This document shows, piece after piece, positions 1 through 8,214 of a stretch of 64,000 nt of DNA. The stretch is taken from the NCBI GenBank assembly GCA_013215385.1, contig JABSOY010000014.1:106276-170275 (forward strand), written 5' to 3'. Source of the DNA: Colwellia sp. Its GTDB lineage: Bacteria; Pseudomonadota; Gammaproteobacteria; Enterobacterales; Alteromonadaceae. Below the pieces are notes generated by a model. That model saw only the letters and a list, made by a program, of their open reading frames with translations, was not told where the DNA came from and searched no databases. How positions within the stretch are numbered: the stretch's first letter is position 1; every line of letters begins with the position of its first letter. Made by a program: the position numbers and the translations under genes.

Positions 1-216
1 TATTCAACAGCATTCATAACAGTGATCCTAAATAACAATATAATGATAATTCTATAAGAAAAGCATACTTGAGTAAGCACGTTAGTGTTACTAAATTGTA
101 ACTAAAAATCCGCATTCTTTCTTTGAACAATGCAGTCTTTAGCGTCTTGATAAACTTGAAGTAAGTATAGCCAATATCTGAAAAAATAGTGACACTTTTT
201 CAAGCTTATACTTTTC

Positions 217-1053
217 TTAATCTTCAACCGTTAAGGCAACTTGATAAGAGCCAAACTTTCTTATATTGATAACCCCCTTATCGAAAATAAGATATTGCCC
301 CTTAATCCCTTTTAATACACCTGAAACCTGCGGTGTTTTATCAAAGTTGAAAGACGATATTTTTTCTAAGTATTCCTCAACGGGAAAATTCAAATCAACC
401 ACTGACTCATCTAATAATTCAACAGCATCTTCACCAAAGCGTAATTTAAGCTCTGCCAGTTGTGCCGAGATTTCAGGTACTAGCTCTTGGGCTCTAGCTT
501 TCAAATCCACAGCGGCCCCCGAACCTTTTAACATTGCACGCCAATTCGTTTTGTCAGCAATAAATTTAGCTAGCTCAATTTCTACCAGACCTGACTGTAA
601 GCGAGTACTTACTCTGAATAAAGGTAAGGCTTGTGTGGCACCTTGGTCAATCCAACGTGTCGGTATTTGTGTATGACGAGTAATGCCAACCTTAATACCT
701 GATGTGTTAGCTAAATAAACATAATGGTTAACCATACAATTTTTAACACCCCACTCAGGCTCTCGACAAGTACCTTGTTCATGGTGACAAGTTTCAGGTT
801 TCATAATACACATGTCGCATTGCGCAAGTTTTTGCATACACGGGTAACAAAAGCCTTGTGAATAACTTTTCTTGGTCGCTCTGCCACAATGACGACAGGC
901 AATTTTCCCTTGATAGTCTAACGTTATTTTTTTACCAATTAACGCATTCATATCAATCATCTGTTCGCCGATAGGTAATTGATAATGAACAAGTCCAGCT
1001 TCATCTAATTGGGCTGTCATTTTGCTCAAAGCACCGGCATCATAATGGGTCAT
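217..1053 (-). CDS. DUF2797 family protein (zinc-binding cysteines, GIY-YIG-like core)
   Basis: The 278-residue protein has many cysteines between residues 53 and 106, in CxxC pairs (C53/C56, C69/C72, C79/C82) plus C89, C96 and C106, which look like metal ligands. They are followed at about 110-150 by a segment of the type YVYLAN...KVGIT, which resembles the GIY-YIG nuclease core. This matches the DUF2797 family as I know it; no biochemical role is established. The gene is divergent from a true GIY-YIG protein 111 bp away. It is probably cytosolic, as no signal peptide or membrane segment is visible. The family call is fairly firm and the nucleic-acid role is inference. Confidence 0.8.
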   Translation of the reverse strand: MTHYDAGALSKMTAQLDEAGLVHYQLPIGEQMIDMNALIGKKITLDYQGKIACRHCGRATKKSYSQGFCYPCMQKLAQCDMCIMKPETCHHEQGTCREPEWGVKNCMVNHYVYLANTSGIKVGITRHTQIPTRWIDQGATQALPLFRVSTRLQSGLVEIELAKFIADKTNWRAMLKGSGAAVDLKARAQELVPEISAQLAELKLRFGEDAVELLDESVVDLNFPVEEYLEKISSFNFDKTPQVSGVLKGIKGQYLIFDKGVINIRKFGSYQVALTVED

Positions 1054-1164
1054 TTATTGTCTCGATCTGTTTCATCTGGAAATTTAAGGAGCATGGTATA
1101 AAACTATGGAAATTACAACCAGCTTTTTATCGACCATAGCCCTATAAATTGCGATAATTATTCA

Positions 1165-1473
1165 ATGCCTAAAAATGAAATTTCATCAAAAAACGCTTGG
1201 TTTGTTTATTATTTACGTTGTGCTGACAATAGCTTATATGCCGGCATCACTACAGATATATCCCGTCGACTGGTTGAACATAATACTTGCAATAAGCGCG
1301 GAGCTAAATACACCCGCGTACGCAGGCCCGTACACTTGGCTTACGCAGAGCACCAAGAAAATAGACAATTAGCCAGTAAACGTGAATATCAATTAAAGAA
1401 ATTATCGAAAGCGCAAAAAGAAGCTTTGGTCAATAATTTTGATCAGCAAAGTTTTTACAGTGACAGTAAATAA
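1165..1473 (+). CDS. GIY-YIG nuclease-domain protein (YhbQ/UPF0213 type)
   Basis: A 102-residue single-domain protein. The core has WFVYYLRC at 12-19 and YAG at 25-27, the GIY and YIG strands, followed by a conserved arginine near 34-35 and a basic C-terminus. The length is typical of stand-alone UPF0213 proteins such as E. coli YhbQ, which are thought to act on DNA ends or damaged DNA. The ATG at 1165 is the only start that keeps the N-terminal strand complete. It is a single gene, divergent from the DUF2797 gene. The catalytic C-terminal glutamate is not obvious to me, so activity is uncertain. Confidence 0.85.
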   Translation: MPKNEISSKNAWFVYYLRCADNSLYAGITTDISRRLVEHNTCNKRGAKYTRVRRPVHLAYAEHQENRQLASKREYQLKKLSKAQKEALVNNFDQQSFYSDSK

Positions 1474-1577
1474 TCCCCCTGAACAGGTCTGCTCAGTCAG
1501 TTTAGGTTCAGATAATTTCGATTTATCTGTGGACAACTGCTAGTATACGGCGGTTTTCCATCATAGAAGTAGGTCAT

Positions 1578-2285
1578 ATGTTTTTAGAAAGTTACAGTAA
1601 TGTACACAAGAGTAAAATTAGCTTTTCTCGTCAGCAGGCAAGTGATTTTGCTAAAAAAATTGCCGATGACTTCAACCCACTACATGACGTTGATGCAAAA
1701 CGCTTCTGTGTGCCTGGTGATTTACTTTTTTCAGTGGTATTGGAGAAATCAGGTTTATCGCAAAATATGGGCTTTACCTTTTCAGGTATGGTAACTGATG
1801 GTATTGAATTAAATTTCCCTGAGGTTATTACTGATTCAGCATGGGTTACCGATGAAAACGCTAAAGAATATATGAAAATTGAAGTTTCAGGTGATAACAC
1901 ATTAAATACTGCGGCCATTAATTCATTAATCCGCTCTTATGTTGAATTCTCAGGTCATACTTTCCCTCATATTCTTGTTGATTTAATGGCTAAAAATAAA
2001 GTCATGATTAACCCAACTCGCCCAATGGTAATGTATGAGAATATGTTTATTCATTTAGATGTACTTGATTTTACTGAAGTAAAATTACAACTGACCACGC
2101 CAACGTTAACTGTCGATGGTAAGCGCGGAAAAGTAACCCTACCTTTTGATTTCATTTCCGATGGTAAAGTGATTGGCCATGGAAAAAAACATATGCTTTT
2201 AAGTGGATTAAGAGATTATGACCAGTCAGTCATTGATGGTCTCATCGCTCATTATAATGATAAAAAAGCACAATTTTGTAAGTAA
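1578..2285 (+). CDS. DUF3581 family protein with hotdog/MaoC-like motif
   Basis: A 235-residue soluble protein that I recognise as the DUF3581 family of marine gammaproteobacteria, function unknown. Residues 30-37 read DDFNPLHD, close to the D-x-N-P-[LIV]-H signature of MaoC-like (R)-hydratases and other hotdog-fold enzymes that act on acyl-thioesters. A second region (about 140-210) could be the second half of a double hotdog. The start at 1578 follows AGTAGG about 8 nt upstream. It is a monocistronic gene that converges with the small secreted protein at 2325. The enzymatic role is inference from one motif. Confidence 0.65.
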   Translation: MFLESYSNVHKSKISFSRQQASDFAKKIADDFNPLHDVDAKRFCVPGDLLFSVVLEKSGLSQNMGFTFSGMVTDGIELNFPEVITDSAWVTDENAKEYMKIEVSGDNTLNTAAINSLIRSYVEFSGHTFPHILVDLMAKNKVMINPTRPMVMYENMFIHLDVLDFTEVKLQLTTPTLTVDGKRGKVTLPFDFISDGKVIGHGKKHMLLSGLRDYDQSVIDGLIAHYNDKKAQFCK

Positions 2286-2298
2286 ATTATATTATCAA

Positions 2299-2322
2299 TG
2301 TGCCATAAAACCTTATGGCACA
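2299..2322. terminator. Bidirectional hairpin between convergent genes
   Basis: There is a perfect 10-bp stem (TGTGCCATAA / TTATGGCACA) with the 4-nt loop AACC, between the stop of the DUF3581 gene and the stop of the convergent secreted-protein gene. The U-tract is weak on the plus side (GCTCACTTTTC), so termination may be partial. Confidence 0.55.
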
Positions 2323-2324
2323 GC

Positions 2325-2825
2325 TCACTTTTCAAAAGACATTTGTTGTGACCTTCTATTTTCCACGCAAAAAGCAAATTGTTTAGTTGTTTTAGGACGC
2401 TGACATTGCTTCGGCTGTTGGTAATATTTAAGCCAAGCTTGTAACTGCTTACCTTGATACCGTGACTTAATTACCAGCGCATTTGACGTTTGAAATGGGC
2501 TTTGATTTAATTTAACCCCATTTTTTTTAGTATAAGTGGCTAGCTGATGTTTTTTTATGACTTTGGTTGACTGCTGTTTTTTATTCTGACGACTTTTAGT
2601 TGTTTTTAATAGTCCTCGTTCACATTGCCACCATTTTTTTCGTGCTTTAGTTTCACGTTTATTTAAAGCTTCGCTGCGTTTAAAACTATGCCCTTGGCGT
2701 TGCTGTGACTGTACGTTGCGCAATTTATCTAAATAGGGCTGGCACTGGGTTTTACCGGCATAACTTGCGGGGATATACAAAAAAAACACGCTAAAAACAG
2801 CAAATATCCGATAAACATTATTCAT
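2325..2825 (-). CDS. Small basic secreted protein, unknown function
   Basis: A 166-residue protein with a clear Sec signal peptide: hydrophobic residues about 8-20, likely cleaved after Ala23 (SYA-GK). The mature part is very rich in Lys, Arg and Gln and has cysteines at C28 and C68 plus two near the C-terminus, which could form two disulfides in the periplasm. A KWWQCE-type motif follows a helix rich in R/K and E. I do not recognise the family. It is divergent from the periplasmic DNA ligase gene across a 170-bp region that carries an 8-bp tandem repeat. The basic charge would suit binding to nucleic acid or to an anionic cell-wall polymer, but that is inference. Confidence 0.6.
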   Translation of the reverse strand: MNNVYRIFAVFSVFFLYIPASYAGKTQCQPYLDKLRNVQSQQRQGHSFKRSEALNKRETKARKKWWQCERGLLKTTKSRQNKKQQSTKVIKKHQLATYTKKNGVKLNQSPFQTSNALVIKSRYQGKQLQAWLKYYQQPKQCQRPKTTKQFAFCVENRRSQQMSFEK

Positions 2826-2860
2826 CTTTCTTCCTTGAATACTCTCGGTAATATTTTCTA

Positions 2861-2905
2861 TAAGTAGATAAGTAGATAAGTAGATAAGTAGATAAGTAGA
2901 TAAGT
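2861..2905. repeat. 8-bp tandem repeat, 5.6 copies
   Basis: Five perfect copies of TAAGTAGA are followed by the partial copy TAAGT. It lies in the spacer between two divergent secreted-protein genes: 36 bp upstream of the minus-strand ATG and 91 bp upstream of the ligase start. Slipped-strand changes in copy number would alter promoter or leader spacing. Confidence 0.95.
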
Positions 2906-2995
2906 CTAGTTCAATTATTTAACACCGTATTAGCAATTAAAAAAACACCCTCTATACTAATCTCCAAATAACAGATTGAACAAGGACGTTCAGCT

Positions 2996-3904
2996 TTGCC
3001 TAAATCTATAAGTAAGTTTCACCTATACCTTCAGGTTTTTTGTACCTTTTTCGTTGTAGCAACTGTCTGTGCAGAGACAAAAGTGGCTCCCAAAATTCAG
3101 CTAGCTACGCTTTATAAAAAACCAATAAATATTAAAGAGTATTGGGTTAGTGAAAAATTAGACGGTATTCGGGGTTATTGGAATGGTACAACACTTAAAA
3201 CCCGTTCAGGTAACATGATTAACACGCCCCAATGGTTCACAAAAAATTGGCCAAAAGTTCACCTTGATGGAGAGCTATGGAGTCAACGTGGTCAATTTGA
3301 AAAAATCAGTAGTTGTGTACGTAAAAAAGTCCCTAACCAGCAAGAGAATATAAGTTGCTGGAAAAACATTCGTTTTATGATTTTTGATCTACCTAAAAAT
3401 CTAGGTACTTTTAGCCAGCGTTTTACCACAATAAAGCGCTTAAAACACAAAACACAAAGTATCTATTTCTCTGTAGTTAAACAAGTTAGAGTCGATTCAA
3501 TTAAGACATTAAATCAGAGACTAAAGAACATTGTTGCAAGTGGCGGTGAAGGCTTAATGCTACATCATCAAAAGGCATATTATAAAAAAGGTAGAAGTAA
3601 TGCACTGATGAAATTGAAGCAATATAACGACGCTGAAGCAGTAGTTATCGCTTATATTGCCGGCAAAGGTAAATACAACAATCAACTAGGATCACTGCAA
3701 GTAAAAATGCCTTCTGGGCTGATCTTCAAAATAGGAACTGGCTTTACCGATAGTCAACGGGCAAGTCCGCCAGCTATAGGTAGTATTATTACTTATAAAT
3801 ACATTGGTAAAACTACCCGAGGTGTGCCAAGATTCGCAAGCTTTATACGGGTTAAACAACCTTCACTTATGCTAGTAAAGGCACAAAAAGTTCATCTGGA
3901 ATGA
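2996..3904 (+). CDS. Periplasmic ATP-dependent DNA ligase (LigE/Lig B-like)
   Basis: A 302-residue ligase with a signal peptide (hydrophobic residues 8-25, likely cleavage VCA-ET after residue 26). The nucleotidyltransferase motif I is EKLDGIRG, with Lys54 as the adenylated lysine. LDGELW follows (motif III region), then GEGLMLH (motif IV) and LMKLKQY (motif V), then a C-terminal OB fold ending in a basic tail. Small periplasmic ligases of this kind are known in gram-negative bacteria and seal nicked DNA outside the cytoplasm, possibly linked to DNA uptake. The start is TTG at 2996, preceded by AAGGACG about 9 nt upstream. No upstream ATG gives a better signal peptide. Confidence 0.88.
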   Translation: MPKSISKFHLYLQVFCTFFVVATVCAETKVAPKIQLATLYKKPINIKEYWVSEKLDGIRGYWNGTTLKTRSGNMINTPQWFTKNWPKVHLDGELWSQRGQFEKISSCVRKKVPNQQENISCWKNIRFMIFDLPKNLGTFSQRFTTIKRLKHKTQSIYFSVVKQVRVDSIKTLNQRLKNIVASGGEGLMLHHQKAYYKKGRSNALMKLKQYNDAEAVVIAYIAGKGKYNNQLGSLQVKMPSGLIFKIGTGFTDSQRASPPAIGSIITYKYIGKTTRGVPRFASFIRVKQPSLMLVKAQKVHLE

Positions 3905-3933
3905 CCTAAGACAAAAAGAGAGAAAAATTAATA

Positions 3934-4548
3934 ATGGAACTTCACTTGTGGTTATCTTTTGTTGCTATTTGCATCATGGGCGCTTTATCTCCGGGCCCAA
4001 GCTTGGCGATTGTAATAAAAAACACACTAGCTGGTGGCACACCACAAGGTTACGCAACCGCTATTAGTCATGGTTTAGGTGTTGCATTATATGCAGCTAT
4101 CACCGCAACAGGTATTGCAGTTGTCATTGTGCAATCGCCACTTATTTTTAACATCATTCAATATACCGGTGCCGTATTTTTACTTTATTTGGGTATTAAA
4201 TCGTTACTCAGTAAAAAAGTTAATCAAGTTTTTTCAGATGATAATATGCAAGAAAAAGTACAAGTAAATGGTTGGCGAGATGGTTTTTTAATTGCTTTTT
4301 TAAACCCTAAGTTGGCTATTTTCTTTTTAGCGTTATTCAGCCAGTTTTTAACGGGTGATGCCAGCGATGAGCAAAAAATAATTATGACCGCAACCGTCGG
4401 CAGCATTGACGCACTTTGGTATTGTTTAGTCACTTTTACGCTATCACGTGGCAACATTATTAATAAGTTACGCGCTAACAGCCACATTGTTGATAAAGTG
4501 ACTGGCAGCTTTTTAATTTTATTAGCCGCACGCGTAGTTATTAGTTAA
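3934..4548 (+). CDS. LysE/RhtB-family amino-acid exporter
   Basis: A 204-residue inner-membrane protein with about six hydrophobic segments. The diagnostic LSPGPSLAIVIKN motif (residues 19-30) in the first hairpin and the GYATAISHGLG segment after it place it in the LysE/RhtB superfamily, which exports amino acids or homoserine lactones by proton antiport. The substrate cannot be told from sequence. It starts 29 bp after the ligase stop, in the same direction, and may share its transcript. No lysine riboswitch fits in this short gap. Confidence 0.85.
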   Translation: MELHLWLSFVAICIMGALSPGPSLAIVIKNTLAGGTPQGYATAISHGLGVALYAAITATGIAVVIVQSPLIFNIIQYTGAVFLLYLGIKSLLSKKVNQVFSDDNMQEKVQVNGWRDGFLIAFLNPKLAIFFLALFSQFLTGDASDEQKIIMTATVGSIDALWYCLVTFTLSRGNIINKLRANSHIVDKVTGSFLILLAARVVIS

Positions 4549-4557
4549 GGCTGCTCA

Positions 4558-5499
4558 CTAACACGACTCGATATATCGAAAATAAAGTACTTTCAAGCCT
4601 TTGCCAGCTTCAGCTTCAACAAATATTTCAGGGTTTTCGATACGGTATTGAAATTGGCATTGTGGACATTCTCTAGCAACTTCTGCGAATAAAAACTCCT
4701 CAGTTAAATCAGGGGAATTTAAACACAATATAACATCACCATTATTAGCCATTAATTCAGGTAAGCGTTTAATAATCTTTTTATAATCTCGTTCTATATT
4801 TACGCTACCTTTTTGAAATGAAGGCGGATCGCAAATAAGCATGTCATAAGGGCCATATTTTTTAAGCCTGCTATAAGATTTAAAAATATCAACGCCTTCA
4901 TATTTCACTTTACTAGCATCTTGCTTATTAAGTTTATGATTTTCTCGCCCTTTCGATAGTGCGCCTTTACTCATATCAATATTAACAACTTGTTCAGCAC
5001 CGCCGGCAATAGCGGCAATCGAAAAAGCACAGGTATAAGCAAATAGGTTAAGAACTTTTTTTCCTTGGCTATGATTTTTAACCCAGTTCCGACCATTACC
5101 CATATCAAGAAAGAGGCCTGAATTTTGTGCTTTCCCTAAACTAAGGTGATATTCCAAACCATGCTCTTGCGCTGTTAGTGCGGTTATCTCTTCTCCCCAC
5201 AATACTTCGCTAGGAGCAAACTTTCGGCTACGGTATTGCACTTGAATCGATTTACATGCTGGTATTAACTGTTGAAGATTATGCGCTTGCTCATTCAACC
5301 AATCATTATCAACTTCTTGATATAAGGTGATCAATACAACGGGTGAAAACCAATCGACATTAACATGAGACAATCCCGCATAAGCATGACCACGGCCGTG
5401 GAATAAACGTTGGCAATCAGTTAGGTCACTTGTCTGTTCAATACGTTCTAATGAGGCTTTAAGGTATTCTTGAAGGTTTGAATGGAGATCTGTTGTCAT
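4558..5499 (-). CDS. Class I SAM-dependent methyltransferase, probably rRNA m5C-type (RlmI/RlmK-like)
   Basis: A 313-residue enzyme. The SAM-binding motif I is VLNLFAYTCAFSIAA at about 149-163, an acidic ribose-binding residue follows in VVNIDMSKGA, and the catalytic-loop motif DPPSF is at about 224-228. This pattern is that of the C-terminal methyltransferase domains of RlmI and RlmK/L, which modify 23S rRNA. An N-terminal PUA-like domain is not evident; instead there are about 100 unassigned residues with an FHGRG segment. The rRNA target is inferred. It converges with the LysE gene with only 9 bp between stops. Confidence 0.75.
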   Translation of the reverse strand: MTTDLHSNLQEYLKASLERIEQTSDLTDCQRLFHGRGHAYAGLSHVNVDWFSPVVLITLYQEVDNDWLNEQAHNLQQLIPACKSIQVQYRSRKFAPSEVLWGEEITALTAQEHGLEYHLSLGKAQNSGLFLDMGNGRNWVKNHSQGKKVLNLFAYTCAFSIAAIAGGAEQVVNIDMSKGALSKGRENHKLNKQDASKVKYEGVDIFKSYSRLKKYGPYDMLICDPPSFQKGSVNIERDYKKIIKRLPELMANNGDVILCLNSPDLTEEFLFAEVARECPQCQFQYRIENPEIFVEAEAGKGLKVLYFRYIESC

Positions 5500-5524
5500 A
5501 GCTTTGTTTGTTATGGATAAAAAT

Positions 5525-5555
5525 AAAGCCGCATAATAACAAATTATGCGGCTTT
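5525..5555 (-). terminator. Intrinsic terminator of the NSS transporter gene
   Basis: A perfect 13-bp stem (AAAGCCGCATAAT / ATTATGCGGCTTT) with a 5-nt loop lies 40 bp after the transporter stop. On the minus strand it continues into ATTTTTATCC, a U-rich tail. Confidence 0.85.
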
Positions 5556-5595
5556 ACGTTCAAATCGTTTGTACATTTTAGTTAGAGGCGGTTAC

Positions 5596-7020
5596 CTAAA
5601 AACCAAAAAGACTATAAGCAAAGAACTTTTGCGCAACAGTATTCAAGAAAATACCTAAAACGATAACCGGAATAAAGGTACCTAACGAAAAGTTAATGTA
5701 TTTCTCAGCCCAAGAGCCTTTGTAGTTATCATTGCCAATGGCAAGTTCATCTGACAAGTTATGCTTCTTCCAACGGTAGCTGACAAAAACACATAATAAA
5801 AAGCCGTTTAACGGTAAAATAGTGTCGTAGAAAATATCAACAACTACATCAAAGAATGGTTTGTTTTGTCCTGCATAATTCATAAAGTTACTGAAAAAAT
5901 CAACCATTCCGTAAGATACTAAAGCAAAAACAGTGAGTATACCTGCGCTCATTAACAAGAAAGTTAATGCTTTTTTACGGTTATATTTCTTTTCAGTGAC
6001 AAGATAAGACACAGGTACTTCGATAATAGAAACGAGTGAGGTAATTGCAGCAAAGAAGACTAATAAAAAGAAACATACCGCTATAGCACTAGCTCCTACA
6101 TAACCAATAGAAACTTGTAATGCTAAAAATATTTTAGGCAAGAAAGTAAAGATTAATGCAACACCACTATTACTTAATTGCTCTGGATCTATATTCGGAT
6201 CAAAAGAAAATATAGCAGGTAATATCATTAAACCTGCAGTAAAGGCTACGGCAGTATCAGTAATCGCAACAAACTTAGCAGAACCAACAATATCAGTTTT
6301 GTTGTCTATATAAGAACCATACGTAATTAGTATGCCCATACCTAACGATAGTGAAAAGAATGCCTGCGACAAAGCACTATTAATAATTGAAGGCGTTAAT
6401 TTTGAAATATCAGGAATTAAGAAAAACTTAACTCCTGCCATGGCATTTTCTAGGGTTAATACATAAATAACCATCAAGACTAACATGAAGAAAAGACTAG
6501 GCATTAATATTTTAGCCGCTTTCTCAATACCGTCTTTTACGCCAGCAACCAAAATAAAATAAACAATTGCAGCGACAGCTAGTAGCGCAACAAATAAGTA
6601 TTCACTTTGGACAAAACCAGTAAAATAATCACCTGTCGCAAGTAAGTCTAAATTCCCTGAAAGGATCAAGGCTATATAGCCAAAAATCCACACGGTTATG
6701 ACCATATAAAATACCGCGATCATAAAAGGAGTAAGTACCCCTAAAATACCTGCAACACCCCAACCTCTACTGCCGCCACTTAACGATTTATAAGCGCCAA
6801 CGGGTTCTTTTTGTGTTTTACGACCAATAGCCATTTCAGCAATCATTACGGGTAAACAGATAAAAAACACAAATAAAGCGTACATTAATAAAAATGCACC
6901 GCCACCATTTTTAGCGGCATTAACGGGGAACCCCACTAAGTTACCAATACCTACTGCAGAGCCTGCAGCGGCTAATATAAAACCAATACGGGAGCTAAAT
7001 TGCTCTCTGGGTGCGCTCAT
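5596..7020 (-). CDS. Sodium-dependent transporter, NSS/SNF family
   Basis: A 474-residue membrane protein with 11-12 hydrophobic segments. Residues 18-45 contain the family signature GSAVGIGNLVGFP followed by NGGGAF, which forms the unwound TM1 substrate/Na+ site in LeuT-type transporters. EMAIGR (TM2 end) is also present. The family imports amino acids or amines driven by sodium, which suits a marine organism. The C-terminus is short and the length is normal for bacterial members. It is monocistronic, with its own terminator downstream. The substrate is unknown. Confidence 0.9.
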   Translation of the reverse strand: MSAPREQFSSRIGFILAAAGSAVGIGNLVGFPVNAAKNGGGAFLLMYALFVFFICLPVMIAEMAIGRKTQKEPVGAYKSLSGGSRGWGVAGILGVLTPFMIAVFYMVITVWIFGYIALILSGNLDLLATGDYFTGFVQSEYLFVALLAVAAIVYFILVAGVKDGIEKAAKILMPSLFFMLVLMVIYVLTLENAMAGVKFFLIPDISKLTPSIINSALSQAFFSLSLGMGILITYGSYIDNKTDIVGSAKFVAITDTAVAFTAGLMILPAIFSFDPNIDPEQLSNSGVALIFTFLPKIFLALQVSIGYVGASAIAVCFFLLVFFAAITSLVSIIEVPVSYLVTEKKYNRKKALTFLLMSAGILTVFALVSYGMVDFFSNFMNYAGQNKPFFDVVVDIFYDTILPLNGFLLCVFVSYRWKKHNLSDELAIGNDNYKGSWAEKYINFSLGTFIPVIVLGIFLNTVAQKFFAYSLFGF

Positions 7021-7255
7021 AAATGTCCTTAATTATAATTATTTGTAGGGCATATTTTGTACAGTAAATTTACTGCACTAAAAAATTGCTGCCTGATGCT
7101 AGCAGGCTTTATTATTAATGTCTTGTTTTCGGCTATCGGTATTAGTAACTAAGTGTATAAATATGCTTGCACAGTAAAAATAGGCGATGAGAAGGGAGTA
7201 AAGCTATAAGGGTTTATTAATTAAATTCCACCCTTATAGCGTTTATAAATATCTA

Positions 7256-8098
7256 TTATTTTGAAAAAAGTCCACCATTCATGATAGTTAAAATATTTTC
7301 AGCTTCTTCTGAAGCAAACTCAACCGCTTCGGCTAAATCATCATCAGAAATATTCAAATTTTCAAGTAAGCTCTGTTCAACAATATCATCGTAATTAAAT
7401 ACTTCCGGGTGGCTGTCAACCAAGGAGAGATGTGAAGCTAGATATAAAACTTTAACATCCTTGTTAATTTGAATCGTTTTTGCTTCATTATAATGGCGTA
7501 TAGGTAAAATTATTTTTTCGGGTATTTGCCATATTTTTAATAATTCAGCAGAGACTTCGGTATAAGTAAAGCCTAAAAATCTTTGCTGCAAACTCCATGG
7601 CAGTTGCTCTGCTGAATATTTTTCACATTGCTGCGCAAGTTCAGGGCTAATCTTAGCAACGATTAATTCACCAAAATTTTGCAATAAACCGGCGACAAAT
7701 AAGCGTTCGATATCACGGATGCCTGCTTTAATAGCAAGATTTTTAGCCGCTAAGCCACAAAAGATACTCATTCTCCAGAAACGTTTTAAATCTATCGCTT
7801 GGTTTGAAAAATGCTTAAAAGCTGTCGCGGCAACATCTACTAACATCATGTTATAAATAGCTTGAGTACCAATAATGGTGATGGCACGAGAAATAGTACT
7901 TATTTCCCCTGGGAAGCTATAAATAGCACTATTTGCTATTTGCAGTAATCGAGAGGTCATTGAGGGGTCAATACTGATCACATTGGCAAAATCTTCAATG
8001 GATGAGTCTTCATTCTCCATCAAGCCTTTTATTTTAAAACAGGCATCGGGTAAAGCAAAAGAGCCATTGGCTTGTACTGCGTATTCATGAGCATTCAT
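7256..8098 (-). CDS. HDOD-domain protein
   Basis: About 280 residues with an HDOD fold (degenerate HD domain) covering most of the protein: ISIDPSMTSRLLQIANSA and AITIIGTQAIYNMMLVD are typical of HDOD signalling proteins, which usually lack the metal-binding HD pair and act as adaptors in signalling or motility control. The frame extends to a TTG at 8119, but the ATG at 8098 gives the normal MNAHEYA start and I prefer it. It lies downstream of the M28 peptidase gene and is separated from it by a strong terminator. Its partners are not shown by the neighbourhood. Confidence 0.85.
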   Translation of the reverse strand: MNAHEYAVQANGSFALPDACFKIKGLMENEDSSIEDFANVISIDPSMTSRLLQIANSAIYSFPGEISTISRAITIIGTQAIYNMMLVDVAATAFKHFSNQAIDLKRFWRMSIFCGLAAKNLAIKAGIRDIERLFVAGLLQNFGELIVAKISPELAQQCEKYSAEQLPWSLQQRFLGFTYTEVSAELLKIWQIPEKIILPIRHYNEAKTIQINKDVKVLYLASHLSLVDSHPEVFNYDDIVEQSLLENLNISDDDLAEAVEFASEEAENILTIMNGGLFSK

Positions 8099-8162
8099 GT
8101 GATATCCATATTTTATCAAATAATATTTATAGTGTAGCTTGTTGTCTTAATACAGAAAACAA

Positions 8163-8194
8163 AAAAACGCAGTGATCTTCATCACTGCGTTTTT
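8163..8194 (-). terminator. Intrinsic terminator of the M28 peptidase gene
   Basis: A 14-bp stem (AAAAACGCAGTGAT / ATCACTGCGTTTTT) with a 4-nt loop lies 20 bp after the peptidase stop. A run of T follows on both strands, so it could also act on plus-strand transcripts. Confidence 0.9.
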
Positions 8195-8214
8195 ATATTA
8201 TTTATTAAAGCGCT

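Noticed and set aside
3905..3933. Possible lysine riboswitch ahead of the LysE-family gene
   Set aside because: The gap is only 29 bp, far too short for the aptamer.
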